Shown: positions 35,639-42,770 of the stretch, piece after piece
Layout: each line of letters opens with the position of its first letter
Numbering within the stretch: the stretch's first letter is position 1
NCBI GenBank assembly: GCA_020444205.1
Contig: JAHLLJ010000012.1
Span: 1-53,886 of the forward strand
Source: Deltaproteobacteria bacterium
GTDB taxonomy: Bacteria > Desulfobacterota > Desulfarculia > Desulfarculales > Desulfarculaceae
Direction of reading: 5' to 3'
Length of the DNA stretch: 53,886 nucleotides
Program-made: the position numbers and the translations under genes
Notes under the pieces: generated by a model
The model's input: the letters and a program-made list of their open reading frames with translations, nothing else
The model's database searches: none
Told to the model about the DNA's origin: nothing

Positions 35639-36286
35639 GACCCGGCGGAAGCCCTGAAGGAGATGAGGGGCCCTGCTGCTAAAGTTGCTAAACCTGCTAA
35701 AGAGCCATCATCCCGTCCCTCATCTTTAGCAACTTTAGCAGACCACCGAGAACGAGATGGGGGACATCCAGATCATCGGCATGGTCCAGCCCATCGAGCC
35801 CATGCAATCCCGCCGTTATCACCCGACCAATGCCAGGAGGTCCAAACTTGGCCGCCGCCAACCCAGCGGGTGTTCGTGGCGGTGCTAAACCACCTGGAGG
35901 GCAAGGGCTTCCCCCTGCCACAGGCCGAAACCTTAGCCTACGCCACCATGCAGGTCTTGATGCAGAGACGCGAAGGTCCTATCGGTTTTGCCGAGAGCAG
36001 GATGCCCGACGAGATCGCCGAGCTGTTGGAGATCGCCAAGGACGTTTTCGGTGATGGCGTGGAGGTCGAGTGGCGGCCGGGGCATGCACCAGGAGACGCC
36101 GAGCAATCTGAGCAGCAAGCCACCTTGGTACGCTGCCGTAACTGCCAGCATTTCGAACGGGGCCAGGGCGATCGGGATAATGCCCTGGGCCATTGCAACT
36201 GGCAGCCCTGGGACGGAAACGGTGGGCAGTGGCCCAAAGCCGAACATCGGTGCTCAAGCTATAAATGCTCAAAGCAAAGCTCCTAG
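35624..36286 (+). CDS. mobile-element hypothetical protein with Cys-rich tail
   Basis: A 220-residue protein of unknown function that starts inside the end of the DUF3987 fragment, an arrangement I associate with such elements. The N-terminus MSWRFDPAEALKEM is followed by a Lys/Ala repeat AAKVAKPAKEP. The middle is helical, and the C-terminal RCRNCQHF ... LGHCNWQPWDG ... HRCSSYKC has spaced Cys/His that could bind a metal. The stretch around residues 45-75 looks out of frame (many His/Arg/Pro), so it may also be frameshifted. Confidence 0.45.
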   Translation: MSWRFDPAEALKEMRGPAAKVAKPAKEPSSRPSSLATLADHRERDGGHPDHRHGPAHRAHAIPPLSPDQCQEVQTWPPPTQRVFVAVLNHLEGKGFPLPQAETLAYATMQVLMQRREGPIGFAESRMPDEIAELLEIAKDVFGDGVEVEWRPGHAPGDAEQSEQQATLVRCRNCQHFERGQGDRDNALGHCNWQPWDGNGGQWPKAEHRCSSYKCSKQSS

Positions 36287-36599
36287 TGGGGTCCCGCCAT
36301 TATTAATCCTCCCACAGACCCAAGGACCGAATTGTCTCTTAGAATCGCTTAAGTCGGAACCCATACCTGGGGTAGGGGTCAGCCCGTTCGCCCTTCCCAG
36401 GAGCGTTATCCGCCTATGGCTGGGGTTGAGTTAGGGTTGTAAGTCCTCTTTTAATCTCAGCATGGTCACCGGGCGGCAAATAGCCGACTACATTCATTTG
36501 ACCGCATGGTCATCGTCTTGCAATTGCAAGTGTAAGACACCTCGCTGACTTGGAGTGGCTTAGCGACCGCTATTCCAATCACGGCACCCCCGGGGCACG
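36287..36599. other. intergenic, nothing recognised
   Basis: About 310 bases lie between the mobile-element protein and the MFS remnant. No frame is credible. It contains a 14-base word CCGAATTGTCTCTT at 36327-36340 that also occurs at 31049-31062. Confidence 0.4.
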
Positions 36600-36993
36600 G
36601 GCCCTATTTGTCCGGTGCCGCCCAGGGCCACGCTGTAACCCCGCCCCACCAGATACACCGGCAATTAGATCATCAGAGTCCACAGCACGAAGCTGTGGCA
36701 GGCCACTAGGCCCAGCAGGGGCAACAGGAGACCCTTCAGGACCCGCCACACCTTGATTAGAGACTCGGGGTCGCGGCCGATGGCACCCACGGTGGAGGCG
36801 CGGCGGAACACCAGCCACAGATAGAGCGAGCAGGCCAAGCCCACTGTAGGGAAAACTCGGCAATGATCAGGGGTAGCAGGGGAGGCAAAAAGGCGGTGAA
36901 GATGTCGTGCACTATGTGTCCGGCCGAGGCGGCGATCACCTTGTTGGCACGGTGGCTTGCGTCCGGAGCCGTTTGCTCAGTTGAGCTTGACAT
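36600..36993 (-). pseudogene. MFS transporter remnant (fosmidomycin-resistance-like)
   Basis: ATG at 36993 opens a good transporter N-terminus with ASAGHIVHDIFTAFLPPLLP and LIIAEFSL (first helix and its His-Asp pair as in the FSR subfamily). Then there is a jump in frame and alignment to a middle section, LACSLYLWLVFRR ... LKGLLLPLLGLVACHSFVLW, interrupted by a stop before LPVYLVGRGYSVALGG. About one third of a normal gene survives, with an internal deletion, a frameshift and a stop. It is dead. Confidence 0.7.
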
Positions 36994-37391
36994 CGCTACC
37001 GTTCAATTCTTTCGCCAAATGAGACCCATAGAAAAATGCTTTCCGTAAACTCCTTATATTACGTCATAAAAGCTCTTATGATTTTAGTTGACTGGGAATT
37101 ACTCAGATGAAGCTAGTTATTAGAGCATGGCCAATACACCCTATAACATGGCACCGTTAGCCTAGTTAAAAGCCCAGCAGCCTTGCCCCGAGAAGAAATT
37201 CCCCGCCAGGCCAAACAGCCGCAAAAAAATTACCCATACCTAGCAAATCCTGCCACAGGCCGGCCAGGAACCCGCCACGATTTAACTAGTTATATTATAT
37301 GTTTAAAACATTTTAGCTAGCCGGCATCCCGGTTGGCCCGACTTATGCAATCCTACAAAGGCAATCAACAATTCAAATGGTAGGTGATAGC
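36994..37391 (+). promoter_or_regulatory. AT-rich region upstream of the copper/haem cluster
   Basis: This is about 400 bases without genes. The part near 37270-37320 (TTATATTATATG and nearby) is the most AT-rich and is a likely promoter zone for the redox cluster that starts at 37392, but no -35/-10 pair is convincing. It marks the right edge of the decayed island. Confidence 0.35.
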
Positions 37392-37796
37392 ATGAATAGA
37401 AAGCTCACAGTTGGACTGGTAATCGCCGTGCTGGCCGTGGGCGGCTGGGCATTCTCCGGTCACTGGCTGCCGCAACTGGACGCGGCCTGGGCTCGTGGAG
37501 GCATGGGCTGGGGCGGCGGCTGCCCCATGAGTTACCGTGGCACTCCCGGCGGTTCGGACTTCGCCCCCCAGAGGGGTTATGGTAACCAAGCCGTACCCAA
37601 CAACGGGGTCGCCCTCAGCCCCGAGCGGGCCCGCGACATTGCGGCCAACCACATTTCGCGCCTCAACCCCAGCCTGAAGCTAGGCCCCGGACGCGATGCG
37701 GGCGCTTACTACCAATTCGACGTGCTGGCCCAGGGCAAGACGGTGGACCGCTTGGCCGTGGACAAGGCCAACGGCATGGTGCACCCGGTTAACTAA
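37392..37796 (+). CDS. exported small protein, Gly-rich with PepSY-like end
   Basis: A 134-residue protein with a signal or anchor helix (LTVGLVIAVLAVGGWAFSG), a Gly/Trp/Met stretch GGMGWGGGCPM, and a C-terminal part LSPERARDIAANHISRLNPS ... YYQFDVLAQGKTVDRLAVD that resembles PepSY-type periplasmic domains. ATG at 37392 follows AGGTGA; ATG 37377 is an alternative. First gene of the redox cluster. The function is unknown; the Met and Cys residues could bind copper. Confidence 0.65.
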   Translation: MNRKLTVGLVIAVLAVGGWAFSGHWLPQLDAAWARGGMGWGGGCPMSYRGTPGGSDFAPQRGYGNQAVPNNGVALSPERARDIAANHISRLNPSLKLGPGRDAGAYYQFDVLAQGKTVDRLAVDKANGMVHPVN

Positions 37797-37811
37797 CGAC
37801 CCTCCTCCGGT

Positions 37812-37847
37812 GGCCGGCCCCACGCCAGAACAATTCCGGGGCCGGCC
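37812..37847 (+). promoter_or_regulatory. intercistronic stem-loop
   Basis: A perfect 10-bp inverted repeat GGCCGGCCCC / GGGGCCGGCC with a 16-base loop begins 15 bases after the stop of the small exported protein. No T-run follows. It may limit read-through or stabilise the upstream mRNA. Confidence 0.5.
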
Positions 37848-37853
37848 GCCGGC

Positions 37854-37867
37854 CTCCCTATAGGGAG
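37854..37867 (+). promoter_or_regulatory. 14-bp palindrome covering the ribosome-binding site
   Basis: CTCCCTATAGGGAG is a perfect palindrome. Its right half GGGAG is the apparent Shine-Dalgarno sequence of the CuA protein that starts at 37876. It may be an operator or may hide the ribosome site in a hairpin. Confidence 0.4.
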
Positions 37868-37875
37868 ACGGTGAG

Positions 37876-38346
37876 ATGAAGCGACGCACTCTAATTAAGG
37901 AACTTATCCTGCTGAGCCTGTTGGTGGCCATTCTGGCCGGCTTGCCCCTGGGCATCTACGCTTATGATCGCCACGTATGGCAGGAGCGCATCCCCGCCGG
38001 GGCCAAGGTCTTCTCCCTCACCGGCAATACCCAGTTGGGTTGGCTTCCGGGGCGGGTAAAGGGCTATGATGTAGTAGGTATTGAAGATGAAGCCGCGAAG
38101 TTCAGTCGCCCCTTGTTTGTGGTTGATAAGGGCGACACGGTGGTTTTCAAGCTGGGTAGCAGCGATGTGATCCACGGGTTCAGCCTCAAGGACTTCGGCA
38201 TCTTCATCGAGGACGGCGTCCGCCCCGGCAAGGTCAAGCTGGTCCAGATCAAGGCGGACAAGCCCGGTGTGTTCGTCTTCTCTTGCAACATTATATGCGG
38301 GGACCACCACAAGAACATGAAGGGCACCCTGATAGTCAGGGCTTAA
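37876..38346 (+). CDS. membrane-anchored CuA-type cupredoxin
   Basis: A 156-residue protein with one N-terminal membrane helix (about 9-29) and a periplasmic cupredoxin domain. The full CuA ligand set is visible: H100 in DVIHGFSL and C137-x3-C141-x3-H145-x2-M148 in SCNIICGDHHKNM. This is the electron-entry site of cytochrome oxidase subunit II and N2O reductase, but no oxidase subunit I or nosZ is present in the window. GDTVVFKLGSSDVIHGFSL is typical of subunit II-like domains. It is the second gene of the redox cluster and likely a periplasmic one-electron carrier. Confidence 0.85.
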   Translation: MKRRTLIKELILLSLLVAILAGLPLGIYAYDRHVWQERIPAGAKVFSLTGNTQLGWLPGRVKGYDVVGIEDEAAKFSRPLFVVDKGDTVVFKLGSSDVIHGFSLKDFGIFIEDGVRPGKVKLVQIKADKPGVFVFSCNIICGDHHKNMKGTLIVRA

Positions 38347-38398
38347 TCCCGCTAGTTCACGCTCCCGCAACGCATCCGTCAAGCCCGAGGGGAGAAGC

Positions 38399-40105
38399 AT
38401 GTTCAACCTGCCCAAAATTCTAGGCGCCATTTTGGTGACCATAATTTTCGGACTAGTTGCCGTCTCTTCCCTGCGGGCTCAAAACGCCACACCTCCAGAA
38501 CCCGACCAGGCCACCGGTCCGCCTCTGAGCGTGGAGGGCCGGGTGGTTTCGCGCTATGGGCCGGTCAAGGATGCACGGGTGCGCCTGCCCGGCCAGAGCC
38601 AAATGGCCCTAACCGACGCGCAGGGCCGGTACCGCTTCAACACCAACCTTCCGCTGTACAACCGGCCCATGGTGACTGCCGGCAAAGCCGGCTGGTTCAA
38701 CAACGGGGTCAACTTGAACCCCGGCGGCCGCTCCGCCGACATCATGCTCTATCCGGTTTTCCTGCGGGACGATCCCAACTATCGTTACTACTCCCCCCAG
38801 GTATGCAACCAGTGCCACGGCAAGCTCACCCAGATTTGGAACCAGTCCAAGATGGCCCACACCACGGCCAACCCCCTGCTGCTTGAGATGTACTATGGCA
38901 CACAAAAGGAACGACTGAACGGCAAGGGCATGGCCTACAAGCTGGCCGAGCCCAACAGCCAGGGCAACTGCGCCCAATGCCACGCTCCAGGAGCGGCCAG
39001 CGACCCCAAACGCTCCCGGGACCTGAACGACATCTTGCGTTCTCCGCGCACCGCCTGGGACGGCATAAGCTGCGACTACTGCCACAAGACCCGCAAGGTG
39101 CTGCCCGCCACCAACGCCCCGTCGGGCTACGCTCCGGCCCTGGTACGGCAATATCCTTATCAGGGACGCTCCATCCTGGTTTTCGGGCCCTACAGCGATG
39201 TGGTTACCCAGCCCATGGCCGCTTCCTATGCCCCGGTGTTCGGGCAAGGGGAGTTTTGCGCCACCTGTCACGGCCACTTCCAGCCCTTGCCCACGGGCAA
39301 GAAGTGGAATCACTCCAAGGTCTACACCTCGGAGGAATGGACCGGTTTCGGGCTCACCGGCAACAATGTCCTGCCCATTCAGACCACCTATCAGGAATGG
39401 AAGCAGTGGCAGGATAGCCTGGGGCCCAAGGACCCCAACAAGGGCAAGCGGTGCCAGTTCTGCCACATGAGCTGGCAAAAGCGGCTGCTGCCCTATGACA
39501 ACTACGTGGTGCAGGGCATGGCCCAGCGCATGTTCGGGGCCACCTACCGCTCGCCCAACGACATCCACCCCCACACCTTTGAGGGCGGCACCAAGATCCA
39601 GTTGCAAAACGCTTTGGGCCTGGAGGTGCTGGGCAAGATCGAAGGCGATATCCTCAAGGTCACGGTGCGGGTGTCCAATACCAATGGAGGCCATTGGGTG
39701 CCCACCGGCGAAACCATGCGCAACATCCTGCTGTTGGTCGACGCCAAGAGCCTGGAAGACAAGCCGCTCAAGCTCATCAAGGGGCCACAGCTGCCTGACT
39801 GGGCCGGTCAGGGCGACCCGGCCCAGGGCAACTACGCCGGGCTGCCCGGTTATGCCTTTGCCCGGGTGCTGGCCGACGACGCGGGACATCTCAACGTGCC
39901 TTTCTGGAAGGCCACCCGGGTGGCCAGCGATACCAGGGTGCGGCCCAAGAGCACGGTAACCCTAAAGTTCGAGTATCAGCTCACCGATGCCGCTGACGAA
40001 CCCAGCGCGGAGGCGAGGCTCATCTACCGGCCGGTGGTGCGTTCCATGGCCAACATCAAGGGCTGGCAGGTCAAGGACATACCCATCACCGCCAAGGCTT
40101 GGTAA
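38399..40105 (+). CDS. exported pentahaem cytochrome c with N-terminal CarboxypepD-like domain
   Basis: A 568-residue protein with a signal peptide ending near SLRAQ (residue 27). Residues about 42-120 form a carboxypeptidase-regulatory-like beta sandwich (VEGRVVSRYGPVKDARVRL, ALTDAQGRYRF). Five CxxCH haem sites follow at residues 136-140 (CNQCH), 191-195 (CAQCH), 225-229 (CDYCH), 287-291 (CATCH) and 352-356 (CQFCH), as in cytochrome c554-like proteins. A C-terminal beta domain (about 400-560) has GGHWVPTGETMRNILLLV. It is the third gene, 52 bp after the CuA gene. It probably receives or delivers electrons in the periplasm; the substrate is unknown. Confidence 0.85.
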   Translation: MFNLPKILGAILVTIIFGLVAVSSLRAQNATPPEPDQATGPPLSVEGRVVSRYGPVKDARVRLPGQSQMALTDAQGRYRFNTNLPLYNRPMVTAGKAGWFNNGVNLNPGGRSADIMLYPVFLRDDPNYRYYSPQVCNQCHGKLTQIWNQSKMAHTTANPLLLEMYYGTQKERLNGKGMAYKLAEPNSQGNCAQCHAPGAASDPKRSRDLNDILRSPRTAWDGISCDYCHKTRKVLPATNAPSGYAPALVRQYPYQGRSILVFGPYSDVVTQPMAASYAPVFGQGEFCATCHGHFQPLPTGKKWNHSKVYTSEEWTGFGLTGNNVLPIQTTYQEWKQWQDSLGPKDPNKGKRCQFCHMSWQKRLLPYDNYVVQGMAQRMFGATYRSPNDIHPHTFEGGTKIQLQNALGLEVLGKIEGDILKVTVRVSNTNGGHWVPTGETMRNILLLVDAKSLEDKPLKLIKGPQLPDWAGQGDPAQGNYAGLPGYAFARVLADDAGHLNVPFWKATRVASDTRVRPKSTVTLKFEYQLTDAADEPSAEARLIYRPVVRSMANIKGWQVKDIPITAKAW

Positions 40106-40120
40106 GCGAGGTAATCAGAC

Positions 40121-40789
40121 ATGCTACGTAAAATCTTCTTGAGCCTAACCCTGACCCTGGCCCTGGCCGCCCAAGTGGCGGGCGGAGCCTGGGCCGGTCA
40201 GATCAAGGGTACGGTCAAGCCCCAGGGTCTGCGGAGCCCAGAGGGAATTCTGGTCTATGTGTCCAACGCGCCCCAGACCAAGCTGGAGCTGAAGGGCGCC
40301 AAGCTGGTTATGGATCAACGCAGCCTGACCTTCATCCCCCACGTGCTGCCCGTACCCGTGGGAGCCAAGGTCAGTTTCCCCAACAACGACAAGGTGGCGC
40401 ACAACGTCTTTTCCCTGTCTCAGGCCAAGAAGTTCAACCTGGGCTCCTACAAGCCCGGCCAGAGCGCGGACGTGAGCTTTGACCAGCCGGGCGTGGTGGA
40501 GCTTCGTTGCGACGTGCACCAGGAAATGAAGGCCTACATCTTGGTGCTAAAAAGCCCTTACTACGCCTTGACCGACGCCCAAGGGAAATTCACCATTCCC
40601 GACGCCAAGCAGCTGGCGGCCCAGGGTATCAAGGGGGTGCCGCCCTTGCCCGCGGGCAAGTACCTGGTCAAGACCTGGCATGAAAAGCTCAGGGGGGCCA
40701 GGGCCAAGGAGGAGGTTCCCGCTTCCGGGACGGCCGAGGTAAATCTCAAGCCCAAGCGCGGGCCTTCGGGAGTGCTTTACAAGCGGTAG
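40121..40789 (+). CDS. periplasmic plastocyanin-like copper protein
   Basis: A 222-residue protein with a signal peptide (cleavage near GGAWA-G). A cupredoxin domain carries a type-1 copper set: H94 in DKVAHNVFS, then C130, H133 and M136 in VELRCDVHQEM. The second half, ALTDAQGKFTIPDAKQL ... GKYLVKTWHEKL, is a carboxypeptidase-regulatory-like extension seen in methylamine-utilisation-like copper proteins. It lies 15 bp after the pentahaem gene, so it is co-transcribed. A role as a soluble electron carrier between the CuA proteins and the cytochrome is plausible. Confidence 0.8.
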   Translation: MLRKIFLSLTLTLALAAQVAGGAWAGQIKGTVKPQGLRSPEGILVYVSNAPQTKLELKGAKLVMDQRSLTFIPHVLPVPVGAKVSFPNNDKVAHNVFSLSQAKKFNLGSYKPGQSADVSFDQPGVVELRCDVHQEMKAYILVLKSPYYALTDAQGKFTIPDAKQLAAQGIKGVPPLPAGKYLVKTWHEKLRGARAKEEVPASGTAEVNLKPKRGPSGVLYKR

Positions 40790-40811
40790 ATACCGCTGTG
40801 TATATAAGCTC

Positions 40812-42737
40812 ATGTCACGCCGCACTGCCCTAATAATCATCATTACCGCCCTGGTGGTGGCCCTGGCCGCGCCCCTGGCCCTTAGGCTGGTGCCAAGGTC
40901 CGCCCAGACCCGCGTCATCACCTTCACCGCCCAGCGTTATGGTTACACCCCGGCGCGCATCACCGTGAACAAAGGCGACAAGGTGGTGCTCAAGCCCACC
41001 TCCAAGGACGTGACCCACGGTTTTCTTTTGGATGGTTATGACGTCGACGCGATTCTCAAACAGCAGGGCGTGACCTATCTGAAATACGTTTGGACCGATG
41101 ACCAGGGCAAGGCCCACGCCGACTGGGACAAGGTCAAGCAGATCGAGTTCACCGCCGACAAGGCGGGCAAGTTCACCTACCGCTGCACCCAGACCTGTGG
41201 CAGCCTGCACCCGTTCATGGTGGGCGAGCTGATCGTGCAGGACAACACGCCTTACCACTACGCGGTGGCTCTTTCGCTGTGGATCGTTTTCAGCCTGCTG
41301 TTGTGGACCGGGGTGGGCGGGTGGCGTCCGCCCAGCTCCAAGCGGGTGGACCTGCTGGCCAAGCTGCCTTGGCTGGGGCGCCTGGTCAAGGCGCGCAGCT
41401 TCCAGTTCTGGCTGCTGCTGATCAACCTGATGGTCTTTTATTTGTTCATCCTCAGCGCCCTGTGGGGGAGCCCGGTGGGCAACCGCAACATCGCCATCAT
41501 CTTCGTGTGGATCTTCTGGTGGACCGCCCTCAAGGCCGTCATGCTGCCCCTGGGCGGGCGGGTGTGGTGCCTCATGTGCCCTCTGCCCGCCCCGGCCGAG
41601 TGGCTGGCCCGCATGCGCCTGACCAGCGTCCGCTACATCCAAAAGCCCCTGCGCCGCCTGCACCACCGCTTTTTGGGTCTTAACCTGGACTGGCCCAAGC
41701 GCCTGACCAACGGCTGGCTGCAGAACGCCTTGTTCCTGGTGCTCATCAGCTTCGGCATCATCCTCATTACCCGGCCGGTGGCCACGGCCATCTTGTTCCT
41801 GTTCATTTTGGGCGCCACCCTGGTGCTTTCCTTTATCTACCGGGGCCGCGCCTTCTGCCGTTTTCTGTGCCCGGTGGGTGGTTTTTTGGGCACCTACTCC
41901 ATGGCCGCTTGCAGCGAGCTGAGGCCGGTGGACACGGACGTGTGCAAGAAGCACCGCGAGAAGTGCTGCCTGGTGGGCGGCGAGGGCGGGTGGGCCTGCC
42001 CCTGGGGCCGCTACACCGGCGGGCTGGGGCGCAACAACTACTGCGGCCTGTGCACCGAGTGCATCAAGAGCTGCCCCAAGGACAACGTGAGCATCTTCCT
42101 GCGGCCCTTTGGCTCGGACCTCAGGCTCAAAGGCTATGATGAAGCCTACAACGTGCTGATCATGATCATGGTGGCCTTGGTTTTTTCGGTGACCATGCTG
42201 GGGCCCTGGCTGTGGATCAAGCAGGCGGCCAATGTGACCGAGAGCCGGCACCTGGTGCCTTTCCTGCTCTACGTGGGGTCGGTGCTCTCGCTGGCGGTGG
42301 TGATTTTTCCTGGGCTGTTTTTCGGGGCGTCCTGGCTGGGGCGGCGCTGGTCAGGCATCGACGCGCCTTTCAAGGAAACGGCCTTGCGGCTGGCCTACGT
42401 TTTCATCCCCCTGGGCATCTTCGCCTGGATCGCCTTTTCCCTGCCCCAGGTGATGATCAACTATAACTATGTGCTGGCCGTGCTCAGCGATCCCTTGGGC
42501 CTGGGCTGGAACCTGTTCGGCACCGCCTACCTCCCCTTTGACCCTTTATGGCCCCGCAGTATTCCCTACATCCAGGGCGTGCTGCTGCTGAGCGGCCTCT
42601 ATCTTGGCCTCAAGCGGGGCCTGGCCAGCCTGGGGCCCGCCGCACCCACGCCGGGCGAACGCCTCAAGGCCATGCTGCCCACGGCCGCGCTAACCCTGAT
42701 CGTGGTCAATGTCTTCCTACGGCTGTACATGGCTTGA
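40812..42737 (+). CDS. CuA cupredoxin fused to NapH/NosR-like membrane iron-sulfur protein
   Basis: A 641-residue membrane protein. After an anchor helix (5-27) comes a periplasmic cupredoxin (33-143) with a complete CuA set: H69 in VTHGF and C125-x3-C129-x3-H133-x2-M136. Then come about nine helices with the Cys pairs CLMCP (253/256) and CRFLCP (349/353) typical of NapH/NosR/CcoG. Ferredoxin cysteines follow: C411-x2-C414-x2-C417-x3-C421 (CGLCTECIKSCP), plus an extra Cys-rich loop (367-396). No Shine-Dalgarno is obvious. NosR/NapH proteins pass quinol electrons to periplasmic enzymes, so this fusion could send them directly onto copper. It is the last gene of the cluster. Confidence 0.85.
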   Translation: MSRRTALIIIITALVVALAAPLALRLVPRSAQTRVITFTAQRYGYTPARITVNKGDKVVLKPTSKDVTHGFLLDGYDVDAILKQQGVTYLKYVWTDDQGKAHADWDKVKQIEFTADKAGKFTYRCTQTCGSLHPFMVGELIVQDNTPYHYAVALSLWIVFSLLLWTGVGGWRPPSSKRVDLLAKLPWLGRLVKARSFQFWLLLINLMVFYLFILSALWGSPVGNRNIAIIFVWIFWWTALKAVMLPLGGRVWCLMCPLPAPAEWLARMRLTSVRYIQKPLRRLHHRFLGLNLDWPKRLTNGWLQNALFLVLISFGIILITRPVATAILFLFILGATLVLSFIYRGRAFCRFLCPVGGFLGTYSMAACSELRPVDTDVCKKHREKCCLVGGEGGWACPWGRYTGGLGRNNYCGLCTECIKSCPKDNVSIFLRPFGSDLRLKGYDEAYNVLIMIMVALVFSVTMLGPWLWIKQAANVTESRHLVPFLLYVGSVLSLAVVIFPGLFFGASWLGRRWSGIDAPFKETALRLAYVFIPLGIFAWIAFSLPQVMINYNYVLAVLSDPLGLGWNLFGTAYLPFDPLWPRSIPYIQGVLLLSGLYLGLKRGLASLGPAAPTPGERLKAMLPTAALTLIVVNVFLRLYMA

Positions 42738-42770
42738 GGCGAATCGTTTGATCAGATTGTAGTAGTCTAA

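Noticed and set aside
31049-36340. 14-bp direct repeat CCGAATTGTCTCTT at 31049-31062 and 36327-36340 flanking the CRISPR/retron region
   Set aside because: Several chance 14-mers are expected in a window of this size, neither copy touches the tRNA scar, and no other end structure is seen. Not supported as att sites.
37854-37870. Sequence CCCTATAGGGAGA, like the end of a T7 promoter
   Set aside because: The upstream part of a T7 promoter is absent, and the likeness comes from the palindrome.
37876-38346. Cytochrome c oxidase subunit II of a complete oxidase
   Set aside because: Only one membrane helix, no subunit I or III in the window, and the neighbours are cytochrome c and cupredoxin genes; kept as a stand-alone CuA protein.
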